Position numbers and translations under genes: made by a program. Positions 1 to 8,794 of a stretch of DNA of 64,000 nucleotides are shown here, one piece after another. Position 1 is the first letter of the stretch; each line of letters starts with the position of its first letter. The stretch is taken from assembly GCA_020632875.1 (NCBI GenBank), contig JACKET010000005.1, forward strand, positions 421,463 to 485,462, in the 5' to 3' direction. A model generated the notes under the pieces. It worked only from the letters and a program-made list of their open reading frames with translations, searched no databases and had not been told where the DNA came from. This stretch comes from Alphaproteobacteria bacterium (GTDB lineage Bacteria; Myxococcota_A; UBA796; GCA-2862545).

Positions 1-2
1 GG

Positions 3-1247
3 GGCTTCGTGCAGTGCGACAGCGGCGCCGTCAACCGCGCGTCCGCGGGCACGTGCAGCCCCGCGACCAACCGCCTGCCGCAGTGCAACGGCACCGAGGA
101 CTTCCTCGGCTGCTCGGACGACAGCGAGTGCAACGCCGGTCCGAACGGCAAGTGCAGCCACTTCGACCCGTTCCTGTTCGACACCGGCACGACGGGCTCC
201 TGCGGGTGCACGTACGCCTGCTCCACCGACGCGGACTGTGGCGCTGGCGAGGCCTGCGTGTGCGCGGGGCTCCTCGCCGAGAACCCCTACGACCCCGTCC
301 CGCAGCCCGCGACGTGCGTGCCGGCGACCTGTAGCGACGACACCGAGTGCACGTCCGGTGCGTGTGGCGTGGGCAGCTGGTTCGACGGGTGCTCCGTGAC
401 CGGCGTCATGCAGTGCCGCGAGACGACCGACACCTGCGTGAGCGACGACGCGTGCAGCACGAACCAGACCTGCGGCGTCAGCCCGTTCTTCGGCGGCGGG
501 TTCACGTGCAGCACCGAAGACTGCGCGATCGGCCGGCCGTTCCTCGTGGATGGCGAGCTGCGTACCGCGCCGTTGGTCGGGCGCTCCGACTGGGCGGCGC
601 CCACGGGTGAGCACGCCGGGAACGACGCGCTCGCCGAGCACTGGGCACGCATCGGGGCCCTCGAGCACGCGTCCGTCGCGAGCTTCGCGCGCGTCACGCT
701 CCAGCTGATGGCGCTGGGCGCGCCGCCCGAGATCCTGGCCGAGACCCAGGCTGCAGCGGCCGACGAGGTCCGCCACGCACAGCTCTGCTTCGGGCTCGCG
801 TCCGCGTATGCCGGGCGCCCGGTGGGTCCGGGGCGGTTCCCCGTCGATGCGGCGCCGGTCGGGTCCTCGCCGGAGGCCGTGCTGGTGGGCCTGATCGAAG
901 AAGCCTGCGTGCAGGAGACCCTCGCCGCGGCCCAGGCGCACGTCGAGGCCGAGGGCGCGACGGATGCCGAGGTGAAGGCGGTCCTCACCGCGATTGCGGC
1001 CGACGAGACGCGCCACGCCGAGCTCGCGTGGAAGACGCTCGGCTGGATGCTGGGGGCGTTCCCCGAGCTCCGTCCGCTCGCGACCGCCACGCTGCACGCC
1101 GCGATCGACGCGGTCGGCACGGGTGATGGCGGGCCTTCGCTCCACGCGCCCGAGCACGGGGTGCTGGGGCCGCGCGTGCGCCGCGAGGTCCGCAAGCGCG
1201 CGGTGCGCGAGCTTCTCGTGCCGTGCGCGGCTGCCCTGGCGGCCTGA
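3..1247 (+). CDS. Cys-rich protein with C-terminal ferritin-like di-iron domain (5' partial)
   Basis: The reading frame is open to the left edge, so the N-terminus is missing. A GTG at 9 is the first possible internal start but is unlikely to be the real one. The first ~190 residues hold about 25 Cys in CSDDSEC/CSTDADC-like spacing, which suggests a disulfide-rich extracytoplasmic module. The last ~200 residues form a four-helix ferritin-like domain. Its ligand pattern is complete: EHASVAS, then DEVRH (ExxH), EEACVQE and DETRH (ExxH). Similar Cys-rich plus ferritin-like proteins occur in myxobacteria. The metal and the reaction are unknown. It converges with the minus-strand operon, with 26 bp between stops. 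Confidence 0.75.
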   Translation, partial: GFVQCDSGAVNRASAGTCSPATNRLPQCNGTEDFLGCSDDSECNAGPNGKCSHFDPFLFDTGTTGSCGCTYACSTDADCGAGEACVCAGLLAENPYDPVPQPATCVPATCSDDTECTSGACGVGSWFDGCSVTGVMQCRETTDTCVSDDACSTNQTCGVSPFFGGGFTCSTEDCAIGRPFLVDGELRTAPLVGRSDWAAPTGEHAGNDALAEHWARIGALEHASVASFARVTLQLMALGAPPEILAETQAAAADEVRHAQLCFGLASAYAGRPVGPGRFPVDAAPVGSSPEAVLVGLIEEACVQETLAAAQAHVEAEGATDAEVKAVLTAIAADETRHAELAWKTLGWMLGAFPELRPLATATLHAAIDAVGTGDGGPSLHAPEHGVLGPRVRREVRKRAVRELLVPCAAALAA

Positions 1248-1273
1248 CGGGGGTCCGCAGTCCGCGCCGCGGG

Positions 1274-2029
1274 TCAGCGCGCCAGCTGCTCCAGCACCGC
1301 GCGGCCCGTGACCCGCGAGCACGCCAGCCCGTCCGGGAAGTAGGCGCTCTGCATCGCGGAGAGGTCGGTGGCGCCGAGCGATTCGAGGATGCGGTCGAGC
1401 TCCGCCCCGCGCTCGGCGGACCGCCAGGCATCGACGGCCGCCTCGGGCATCGGCAGCACGACCGGCACCACCTCGACGCCGCGGTCCCGCGCCTCCCGCA
1501 GGGCCCTGCGGACCGCGGCCAGGCCGTCGGGGTCGGCCCAGTGGCGCCCCATCTCCGCGCCCCAGGCGTGCGCGTCGTAGCGCCGCGGAGGCGCCCGCTC
1601 GAACAACCGTGGCACGCTCAGCCACCGGTCGAAGACCCCGTAGATCCGGGCCGGTACGCCGCCCATGGCGAACGGACCCCGCCGCAGGCGGTCCGGATCC
1701 GGAGTCGCATCGCGCGCCCACAAGAGCTGCTCGGGGTCTACAGCGGCGACGAGGATGCCCGGCGGGGCCGCGTCCAGGGCGAAGCGGATCTGCGCCACGA
1801 CCGCGCGCCAGTCGGTGTCGCGGCGGGCCAGGCTCACCACGCGGTCCTCGGGCAGGTCGCCCCAGGCGCGCGGCAGGCAGTCCTCGGCGCGGCCCCCCAC
1901 GATGGCGACCAGCGGTCGGTCCAGCACGTACCGGTGGGGAGGGCTCGCCGGAGTCCCCCGGAACGCGTGGAGGGCGGCGACCCCGGCACAGGCGGCGGCG
2001 ACGACGAGCCCCGACGCCCGCCACCGCAT
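1274..2029 (-). CDS. SGNH-hydrolase-like protein of the MBOAT operon, catalytic residues not evident
   Basis: The protein has 251 residues with an N-terminal membrane anchor (MRWRASGLVVAAACAGVAAL). The ATG at 2029 overlaps the CoA-transferase stop as TGATG, so translation is probably coupled. The pattern of an early LVAIVGG strand, a central VVPVVLPMP strand and a late DGLACSRVTG segment resembles the AlgX/DltD-like SGNH proteins that accompany MBOAT acyltransferases. The Ser of the first block and the His of a DxxH block are not visible (GGR; DGLACS). It could therefore be a non-catalytic partner or another membrane-anchored protein. The assignment rests mainly on gene context. Confidence 0.42.
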   Translation of the reverse strand: MRWRASGLVVAAACAGVAALHAFRGTPASPPHRYVLDRPLVAIVGGRAEDCLPRAWGDLPEDRVVSLARRDTDWRAVVAQIRFALDAAPPGILVAAVDPEQLLWARDATPDPDRLRRGPFAMGGVPARIYGVFDRWLSVPRLFERAPPRRYDAHAWGAEMGRHWADPDGLAAVRRALREARDRGVEVVPVVLPMPEAAVDAWRSAERGAELDRILESLGATDLSAMQSAYFPDGLACSRVTGRAVLEQLAR

Positions 2030-3123
2030 CAGAGCGCGCCCAGCACTTCGTCGGTGTGCTGTCCGAGCGCCGGCGCCGGGCCCTCCGGCACGCGGGCGCC
2101 CGGAATCGGCGGCAGCACGACGCCATCCTGCACGACCCGCGCGAACTGCGGCTCCCGCACGGCCTCCGCGACGGTGTTCACGGGAGTGACCGGCACGCCG
2201 GCCTCCGTCATCCGCCGCATCCAGTCCGCCACGGTCCGCCCGCGCAGCCGCTGCGCGATCCGCGGCCGCAGCAGGGGCCCCAGCACGGTACGGACGGGCA
2301 TCGCGAGCTTCCGGACGCGCTTCATGCCGAGCACGTCGGCGAGCTTCTCCCAGAAGTGCTGCTCGTCGACCACGCCGAGCGCGATCCAGCCGTCCTTCGC
2401 GCGGTAGAGGCCGTACTGCGGCATCGCGTAGAGCCGGTCGCGCTCGAGCCTCCGTCGCATCGGGCCGAGCAGGCGCTTCACGGGCGGCGGCGCCTTCCGC
2501 GTCGCGGCGTCGAGCTGGAGGCCGGGATCGACAGCGTCCCAGGTCCACGTCCACGACAGGAGCGCATCGGCCATCGACACGTCCAGCACGGTGCGATCGC
2601 GGTCCCCGAGGAGCGCCCCTCCGATGGCGGAGACCGCGGCGAGGCTCGTGGACAGGTCGGCCACGGGCAGCACGTTGGCACGGGGCTCGCCGTCGCGACC
2701 CCGCTCCATGTGGCACAGCCCGGTGAGCGCCTGGAGGTTGAGGTCGTGGCCCGGCTCGAGGCGGCGCGGCCCGCCCTGCCCGAACGCGCTGATCCGGCAG
2801 TACACGAGGCGCGGATTCAGCGCATGGGCCTCCGCCGGACCGCACCCGAGGCGCTCCGTCACGCCGGGTCGGAAGCCCTCCACCACCACGTCGGCCCAGG
2901 CCAGCAGCTTCTCGAGGTGCGGCTTGCTCGCCGGGTCGCGGAGATCGAGGACGACCGAGCGCTTGCCTCGGTTCAACCGGCCGAACAGGTCGCCCATGTG
3001 CCGCGCGGGGTCGCCCTTCGGCGGCTCGAGCTTCACCACGTCGGCGCCCATGCACGCGAGCACCCAGGTCGCGTAGGGGCCGGGCAGGTTCAGCGTGAGG
3101 TCGAGGACGCGGACGCCCTTCAC
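2029..3123 (-). CDS. CaiB/BaiF family CoA-transferase
   Basis: The protein has 364 residues, a length usual for class III CoA-transferases. These enzymes move CoA between carboxylic acids through an aspartyl-CoA intermediate. The opening GVRVLDLTLNLPGPYATWVL, then GADVVKLEPPKGD, RGKRSVVLDLRDP and the candidate catalytic Asp156 in VLPVADLSTS are family hallmarks. The start is GTG at 3123, which overlaps the TPR gene stop as GTGA. It follows the TPR and MBOAT genes, so it may supply or recycle an acyl-CoA used by the acyltransferase; that link is inference. The acyl substrate cannot be told from sequence. Confidence 0.85.
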   Translation of the reverse strand: MKGVRVLDLTLNLPGPYATWVLACMGADVVKLEPPKGDPARHMGDLFGRLNRGKRSVVLDLRDPASKPHLEKLLAWADVVVEGFRPGVTERLGCGPAEAHALNPRLVYCRISAFGQGGPRRLEPGHDLNLQALTGLCHMERGRDGEPRANVLPVADLSTSLAAVSAIGGALLGDRDRTVLDVSMADALLSWTWTWDAVDPGLQLDAATRKAPPPVKRLLGPMRRRLERDRLYAMPQYGLYRAKDGWIALGVVDEQHFWEKLADVLGMKRVRKLAMPVRTVLGPLLRPRIAQRLRGRTVADWMRRMTEAGVPVTPVNTVAEAVREPQFARVVQDGVVLPPIPGARVPEGPAPALGQHTDEVLGAL

Positions 3124-4292
3124 TGCGTCTGCACCTTCTTCAGGCAGGCCTTGTCGGCGAGCACGGTGCACACCTGGTCGAGGGCCTGCGCGAGGTCGGC
3201 GTCGCCCGGCTTCGCGGACCACGCCTTGAGCAGGGCGTCGCGGGCGTTCCCGAAGGACAGGTCGAGCTCGGCCTTGAGCTCCTTGGCCTTCGGGTCCTTC
3301 TTCGGGAGGGCTTCGAGCTCCTGCTGGACCGGGATCGACTTGTTGACCCAGTAGACCCCCTGGGCGTACGGAGCGGACGATTGCTTCGGATCGAGCGCCC
3401 ACGCGCGATCGAGGCGCGCGAGGCCGGCCTCTTCGTCGCCGAGGGTGAGGAGGACCTGCCCGAGCATCACCTGCACGCTGTAGTTGCCGGGGTCGGTGAG
3501 GAGGATCTGCTCGAGGAGCGGCTTCTGCTCGGCTTCGGTGCCCTCGATGCTCGCGAGGACGTTGATCCGCGTGGTGAGCATGCGGTTGCGGAGGGTCTCG
3601 AGGTCGGCGACGCGCTGGCCGTAGGAGTCGGCGAGCTCGTCCTTCTTCGCCTCGATGCGCTTCTCGACCGCATCGGCCTCGGCGGCCGCGGCGTCGATGC
3701 GGGCGAGCTTGGCCTTCGGATCCTCGTCGAGCGTGAGGTACGCGCTCGCCACGACGGGGGCGAGGTTCAGCGCGTCGAGGTTGCCCTGGACCTCGGACGC
3801 CGCGAGCAGGTCGCGGGTGAGGGCCTTCGCGGCCGACACGTCCTCGATCTCGACCGCGCACTCCATGGCCACCACCAGCACCTCGAGGGGGGAGTGCTTG
3901 TCGTGGTGCGGCACGACGAGCGCGCAGACCTTCGGCTCGCCGCTCTTCGCGGTCTCGATGGCCTTGCGGGTGAGGTCGATGATCTGCGGGATCTCTTCGC
4001 GGATCTTGTAGGGCCACAGGCCATCGGGGTCGAGCACGCCGAGCCGGGCGAGGTCTTCGTGCGCTGCGGGGAGGAGATCGAGCTGCACGGCGGGGTCGGG
4101 GTGCAGCGTGATGACCTCGATGCGCGCCATGCGGGCCTCGATCTCCTGCTTCGGCTTCAGCGCGCCGCCCTTCAGGGCCGAGTCGAGGAGCTGGAGCGCC
4201 GTCTCGGCGTCCTTCGCGTCGCGCGCCTTGAGGGCGGCGGCGAGGTCCTTCTTCGGGTTGGCCAGGGCGGTGAGGACGAGCAGCGACCACAT
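3120..4292 (-). CDS. secreted TPR-containing protein
   Basis: The protein has 390 residues. The first 12 (MWSLLVLTALAN) look like a short signal peptide with no basic residue. The rest is helical with tetratricopeptide-like repeats, for example LLEQILLTDPGNYSVQVMLG near residue 270, followed by LARLDRAWALDPKQ and DALLKAWSAKPGD. Repeated Lys/Glu/Ala-rich segments suggest further helical pairs. Such proteins usually act as binding scaffolds. The ATG at 4292 lies 14 bp downstream of the MBOAT stop, and its own stop overlaps the CoA-transferase start. It is probably an extracytoplasmic scaffold of the same operon. Confidence 0.68.
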   Translation of the reverse strand: MWSLLVLTALANPKKDLAAALKARDAKDAETALQLLDSALKGGALKPKQEIEARMARIEVITLHPDPAVQLDLLPAAHEDLARLGVLDPDGLWPYKIREEIPQIIDLTRKAIETAKSGEPKVCALVVPHHDKHSPLEVLVVAMECAVEIEDVSAAKALTRDLLAASEVQGNLDALNLAPVVASAYLTLDEDPKAKLARIDAAAAEADAVEKRIEAKKDELADSYGQRVADLETLRNRMLTTRINVLASIEGTEAEQKPLLEQILLTDPGNYSVQVMLGQVLLTLGDEEAGLARLDRAWALDPKQSSAPYAQGVYWVNKSIPVQQELEALPKKDPKAKELKAELDLSFGNARDALLKAWSAKPGDADLAQALDQVCTVLADKACLKKVQTQ

Positions 4293-4306
4293 GGGCGGTT
4301 TCTCCG

Positions 4307-5419
4307 TCAGAAGCTGAAGTAGAGGAACGGCCGGGCCTGGGCGATGCAGAGGAGGACGGCCGCGACCCCGGCGCCGAGCGCCAGTGGGGCGTACCCACGG
4401 ACACGCGACCGGAACACCCGGGTCGGGTCGGGTGGTCCGAACGCCAGGACCATCACACCCCCGACGAGGGTGAGCAAGGTGACCGCGTCGGGGCCTCCGA
4501 GACCGAAGACCCCGTAGAGCCCGTCCTGGACGAAGGCCGCTCGCTCCAGCGACGGGCTGCGCGCGAGGAGGAGGCCATGGAGCGCCCCGATCCACACGAG
4601 GGGGCGCCACGGGCGGACGGGGAGGAGCCGTCCGAGACCCATCCACACGAGCTGGGAGGCCGCGGCCAGCGCGAGCATCGGGGTGACGGCGTGCCACAGC
4701 ACGGCCAGGACGGCCGATGCGAGCAGGGGGAGCGCGCGATTCGGCCCCGCCAGCACGGCCCACAGGCTCGGGTGCCATCGCTCCCAGAAGCCCGCGAGGG
4801 TGGTCGCCGCGAAGGGCCGGGACGGGCCGTCGGGGAGCGGGAATCCCGCGACGAGCGCCAGCCCCGCCGCGACGTGCCACAGGCCCGCGAGATCGAGCAG
4901 GGCCTGGGCGGCGAACGCGACGAGGCCCGACCACGCCGCGATCAGGGGCACGGGCCCGTGGCCGTCGAACACGGCGTCGGCCCGCCACGCGAAGGAGTCC
5001 GCCAGCACGACCTTCTCGACGAGCCCGAGCACCACCCAGGCCCAGCCCGACGGGTCGGAGGCGGCCCGGCCCCGCGTGATGTGCATCCACACGGGCCCGC
5101 CGAGCGCCCGCGGGAGGAACAGCATGGTGAACAGGGTGTCGAGCAGCCTCGGACGGCCGGGCTCCCGGAGGAACACGAGCTGCTGCAGGCCCAGCGCGCC
5201 GAGGCCGATGACGCCGACGTCGCTGCCGGCGGAGCGCGCCACGGCCATCAGGGCACCGTGGGCGACGATGGCCGCGATCACGCCCTGCGGACCGGCGCTC
5301 CGCAGGGCCCAGCAGGCCCCGAGCGACGCGGCGAACAGGACCGCCGAGAGCGGCGACAGCCACGCGAGCAGCGCGAAGCTCCCCACGACCCACGCGAGCC
5401 GGACGGTGTCGTCACGCAT
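4307..5419 (-). CDS. MBOAT family membrane O-acyltransferase (AlgI-like)
   Basis: The protein has 370 residues, almost all in hydrophobic segments (about 9-10 predicted membrane helices). The MBOAT motif FWERWHPSLW and the later invariant-type His in VLWHAVTP match AlgI/DltB/PatA-like enzymes, which transfer acyl groups to cell-surface polymers or lipids. It is shorter than AlgI, which has over 450 residues. The ATG at 5419 overlaps the YkgJ gene by 8 bp. Clustering with an SGNH-like protein is typical of the two-component acetylation systems. The CoA-transferase and the YkgJ protein are unusual partners. The acceptor is unknown. Confidence 0.78.
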   Translation of the reverse strand: MRDDTVRLAWVVGSFALLAWLSPLSAVLFAASLGACWALRSAGPQGVIAAIVAHGALMAVARSAGSDVGVIGLGALGLQQLVFLREPGRPRLLDTLFTMLFLPRALGGPVWMHITRGRAASDPSGWAWVVLGLVEKVVLADSFAWRADAVFDGHGPVPLIAAWSGLVAFAAQALLDLAGLWHVAAGLALVAGFPLPDGPSRPFAATTLAGFWERWHPSLWAVLAGPNRALPLLASAVLAVLWHAVTPMLALAAASQLVWMGLGRLLPVRPWRPLVWIGALHGLLLARSPSLERAAFVQDGLYGVFGLGGPDAVTLLTLVGGVMVLAFGPPDPTRVFRSRVRGYAPLALGAGVAAVLLCIAQARPFLYFSF

Positions 5420-6203
5420 CGAGGGGGCGGTCGAGCACGTCCAGCAGGGGCCCCGCGCGCTGGAGGCGCGTCCAGGCCGCGAGCGCGGGGGCGAAGCGAT
5501 GCAGCGAGCCGTCGGCCCAGGCACACAGGGCCGCCCCCCGCAGCGTGTCGAGCGCCACCCGCTCGGGGTCGCGGCGCACGAGCGCGAGGCCGGCCATGCG
5601 CCGCGCGACGTCCAGGGCGTGGGCGGTCGTCGCGGGCGGGAGCGCCGGCCAGCGCGGGGCGCCCGCGGCTCTCAGCAGGGCGAGGTGCCGGAGCCGGGCC
5701 CGCAGCCCGGGGGCCGTCGACGCGTGCAGCACGGCATCGAGCACGTCGGGCAGGGCACGCGTCATCCAGGCGGCGACCGGCAGCGGCGGCGTGCCCGGAG
5801 CCGCGGGTGCCTGCACGAGCCGCCCGAGCGCGAGCTCGATGGAGTCCCGCAACACGCCGCCGAGAGGGTCGGTGAAAGGCTCGTTCTCGGTGAGGAAGCC
5901 CGTGAGGCAGCCGGGGTCGAGGCCGGTCGTCGCACCGTGCGTCACGCGCGGGAATGCCCGGCAGTAGGCGGGCTTCGCGGCCTCGCCCCACGTCAGGTGG
6001 AGCGCGCAGAGGTTGTCCTGCTGGAGGAAGACGCACCGCCCCCCGATCGTGCGCAGGCGCCCGTCCGCGATCGGATCCGGGATCCCGAGGGCCGCGGCAT
6101 GCGCGACGAGGGCGGAGACTCCGGCATCTTCGACCGGTGCGCCAGGGCCCTGACAGGACCCGCCGCATCGGTAGCAGATATGCCGCAGGTCGTCCGAATC
6201 CAT
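5412..6203 (-). CDS. YkgJ-family Cys-rich (zinc/iron-chelating) protein
   Basis: The protein has 263 residues. Its N-terminal Cys cluster CYRCGGSCQG (Cys10, 13 and 17), then CVFLQQDNLCALH and PAYCRAFPR, matches the YkgJ/FliB-like cluster-binding family (UPF0153). The C-terminal half is Ala/Leu/Arg-rich and helical. The ATG at 6203 was chosen because the Cys cluster follows directly; an in-frame ATG at 6260 would add 19 Arg-rich residues and run into the start of the divergent lipoprotein gene. It is the first gene of the five-gene operon. YkgJ proteins have been proposed to assist metal-dependent modification, so a maturation role is possible but unproven. Confidence 0.75.
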   Translation of the reverse strand: MDSDDLRHICYRCGGSCQGPGAPVEDAGVSALVAHAAALGIPDPIADGRLRTIGGRCVFLQQDNLCALHLTWGEAAKPAYCRAFPRVTHGATTGLDPGCLTGFLTENEPFTDPLGGVLRDSIELALGRLVQAPAAPGTPPLPVAAWMTRALPDVLDAVLHASTAPGLRARLRHLALLRAAGAPRWPALPPATTAHALDVARRMAGLALVRRDPERVALDTLRGAALCAWADGSLHRFAPALAAWTRLQRAGPLLDVLDRPLDA

Positions 6204-6258
6204 GCGCCCCCGTCGCGAGACTACACCGGTCCGGGTACGGGGGACCCGGAGGAATCCC

Positions 6259-7107
6259 ATGCGTCAGGCCCTGTTGATCGCCGCTCTCGTGCTCGTCCCC
6301 GCGTGCAAGAAGTTCCCGGACCTCGGGGGCATCAAGCTCCAGGACTACCTGCCGAAGGTGAAGTTCGACCGCATGAAGGTCGACAAGGTCGACTTCCAGG
6401 GCCTCGACGTGACGTTCGACTTCGACGTCGAGAACCCGTACCCCGTCGACCTGCGCATGAAGTCCTTCCAGTACGACCTGGCGCTCGAGGGGGCGCACTT
6501 CCTGAACGGCGACTCCGCCGAGGGCATCGCGCTGAAGGCCTCCGACACGGCGAAGGTGAAGATGCCGGCGCGCATCGTGTTCGCCGATGTGTTCCAGCTG
6601 GTCGGGAACGTGCAGGGGAAGGACGATCTCGGCTTCGGGCTGAAGGGGAAGCTCGGCTTCGACACCCCGGCGGGCGCCATCGACGTGCCCTTCGACGAGC
6701 AGGGCACGGTCCCGACGCTGAAGGCGCCGCAGATCGAGCCGAAGGCCATCCGCGTCGCCGACTTCAAGCCGCTGCAGAACCGCGCGACCCTCGAGCTCGA
6801 CCTCGCGGTCACCAACAAGGCGAAGTCCGACGCCTACACGATGAAGGACTTCGCGTACGGCATCGATCTCTCCGGCCGGCGCGTCCTGGACGGCGATCTC
6901 GCGCAGCTCTCGGTCGCCGCGGGCACCACCGAGACGCGCACCATCCCGATCCACCTGAACCTCCTCGAGCTCGGCGCCACGCTCGTGTCGGCCATCCAGC
7001 AGAAGAAGCCCGTCGACGTCCACTTCGGCGCGGGCCTCGGTGTCGAGACGCCGCTCGGCACCATTCCGCTCGACGTCGACGAGACGGTGAACCTGCGGAT
7101 CCAGTAG
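6259..7107 (+). CDS. LEA14/WHy-domain lipoprotein
   Basis: The protein has 282 residues. A GGAGG at 6248-6252 sits 6 nt before the ATG. The lipobox in MRQALLIAALVLVPAC puts the lipidated Cys at residue 16. Two WHy-like blocks follow: FQGLDVTFDFDVENPYPVDL, then a second copy with LELDLAVTNKAKSDAYTM. This fold of water-stress and hypersensitive-response proteins is often found in bacterial outer-membrane lipoproteins. It is divergent from the YkgJ operon, with 55 bp between start codons. The ligand is unknown. Confidence 0.8.
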   Translation: MRQALLIAALVLVPACKKFPDLGGIKLQDYLPKVKFDRMKVDKVDFQGLDVTFDFDVENPYPVDLRMKSFQYDLALEGAHFLNGDSAEGIALKASDTAKVKMPARIVFADVFQLVGNVQGKDDLGFGLKGKLGFDTPAGAIDVPFDEQGTVPTLKAPQIEPKAIRVADFKPLQNRATLELDLAVTNKAKSDAYTMKDFAYGIDLSGRRVLDGDLAQLSVAAGTTETRTIPIHLNLLELGATLVSAIQQKKPVDVHFGAGLGVETPLGTIPLDVDETVNLRIQ

Positions 7108-7183
7108 GCCGCCGCGCACTACGCCTCCGGGCATTGATGATCCGCCTGGAGTCCTGTAAACCGCACATGCTGGAGGATTTGCC

Positions 7184-8794
7184 GTGCGCCTGACGTTCCT
7201 GCTCGCCACCCTCGCTCTCGTCGGCTGCAAGGCGGGCACCGGCGTCGACGACGCCGATCTCACCGATGCGGATGCAGACGCCGACACGGATTCCGACGCC
7301 GACACCGACTCCGATACGGACTCCGACGCGGATTCCGACACCGACGCCGACACGGATGCCGACAGCGACTCCGACACCGACGCCGATACGGACGCGGACA
7401 CGGATGCCGACACCGACTCGGATACGGACTCCGACACCGACTCCGACACGGATGCCGACACCGACACCGACACGGCGGGCCCCGGCCTGCCGGTCGTCGG
7501 CCTGATCCTCGTGAACGAGATCCTCGCCGACCCCGACACCGACCCCGTGCTCGGCGACGCGAACTGCGACGGCGTGCGCGACGCAGCGGACGACGAGTTC
7601 GTCGAGCTCGTGAACGTCGGCAGCTACGCGGTCGACCTGTCGGGCGCGACGATCGCCGACTCGACCGACGTGCGCTTCACGTTCCCCGCGGGCACGATCG
7701 TGGGCCCCGGCGACGCGATGGTCGTGTTCGGCGGCGGAACCCCCACGTTCGACGGCTCGGGCGCGGGTCCGTGGTGCGGGGCGCTGCCCGCGAACGTGTC
7801 GCTGTACACCACGCCCTCCGGCCTCACGCTCACCAACACGGGCGACAGCGTCGTGCTGACGGCCTCGAACGGCATGGTGATCCAGAACGCCGCGTTCGGC
7901 GCGCTCGCCTCGGCCGATCAGAGCCTGGTGCGCCAGCCCGAGCTGCTGCCCGGCCCGTTCGTGCAGCACGCGACCGTGTACGCCGACCCCATGTCCCCGG
8001 GTCGCCAGGGCGACGGCAGCCCGCTCGGCGAGGCCCCTGTGGTCGACACGTCCGACACCGGCGCGACCGACACGGGCGGCCCGTCGTTCCCCGTGGTGGG
8101 CGACCTCGTGATCAACGAGGTGCTCGCGGATCCGCCGCCGGCCGCACCCGAGGGCGACGCGAACTGCGACGGCGTGCGCGACAGCGCGGACGACGAGTTC
8201 GTCGAGATCGTGAACGTGGGTGCCTCGCCGGTCGATCTCACCGGCGCCACGCTCAGCGACGCCACGGCCGTGAGGTTCACATTCGGCGGGCTGGTCCTGT
8301 TCCCGGGCGAGGTCGTCGTCGTGTTCGGCGGGCCCACGCCCACGTTCGACGGCACCGGCACGAGCCCCTGGTGTGCACCGCTGCCCGCGAATGCGCGGGC
8401 GATCGACGCCGCTCCGAACGGGCTCGGGCTCAACAACAACGGCGACACGGTCACGCTCACGGCGTCGAACGGCACCGTGCTCGACGTGTTCGCGTACGGC
8501 CTCGAGGGAGGGAGCGACCTGAGTCTCGTGCTGTCGCCGGAGCTCGCGGGGCCGTCGATCGTGCAGCACCCCAGCGCGTGGGGCCCGTACTCGCCGGGTC
8601 GTTTCGTCGATGGCACGCCGATCGTGGTCGGCCCGGTCGACACGGCGGGCGACACGGGGCTCGGCGACACCGGGGGCGCCGACACCGGCATGGCGGTCGA
8701 CACGGCGGTGGGGGACACGGGCTCGACCGGGCTCGCGGCCGGCACGGCCGACACCGGCGCGGCGTCGACCGGCGACACCGGGTCGAACCCGTGA
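7184..8794 (+). CDS. lipoprotein with Asp-rich linker and two lamin-tail domains
   Basis: The protein has 536 residues. The GTG start at 7184 has a GGAGG at 7172-7176. The lipobox is in MRLTFLLATLALVGC (Cys15). Residues ~25-100 are an almost pure DxD repeat of Asp with Ala, Ser and Thr, encoded by GAC/GAT-rich near-repeats. Two lamin-tail (LTD) domains follow at ~105-250 and ~305-455. Both contain the motif LVNEILADP or VINEVLADP and a shared NCDGVRD..DDEFVE block. The tail is rich in DTGDTG. LTD domains are seen in surface proteins and nucleases of many bacteria. Its stop overlaps the OmpA gene start, so the pair is probably co-translated. Confidence 0.85.
   Translation: MRLTFLLATLALVGCKAGTGVDDADLTDADADADTDSDADTDSDTDSDADSDTDADTDADSDSDTDADTDADTDADTDSDTDSDTDSDTDADTDTDTAGPGLPVVGLILVNEILADPDTDPVLGDANCDGVRDAADDEFVELVNVGSYAVDLSGATIADSTDVRFTFPAGTIVGPGDAMVVFGGGTPTFDGSGAGPWCGALPANVSLYTTPSGLTLTNTGDSVVLTASNGMVIQNAAFGALASADQSLVRQPELLPGPFVQHATVYADPMSPGRQGDGSPLGEAPVVDTSDTGATDTGGPSFPVVGDLVINEVLADPPPAAPEGDANCDGVRDSADDEFVEIVNVGASPVDLTGATLSDATAVRFTFGGLVLFPGEVVVVFGGPTPTFDGTGTSPWCAPLPANARAIDAAPNGLGLNNNGDTVTLTASNGTVLDVFAYGLEGGSDLSLVLSPELAGPSIVQHPSAWGPYSPGRFVDGTPIVVGPVDTAGDTGLGDTGGADTGMAVDTAVGDTGSTGLAAGTADTGAASTGDTGSNP

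Noticed and set aside
7266..7505. Pro/Thr-rich and Ser/Val-rich frames over the Asp-rich linkers
   Set aside because: They are the other reading frames of GAC/GAT repeats. The DxD frame continues a lipobox and folded domains.
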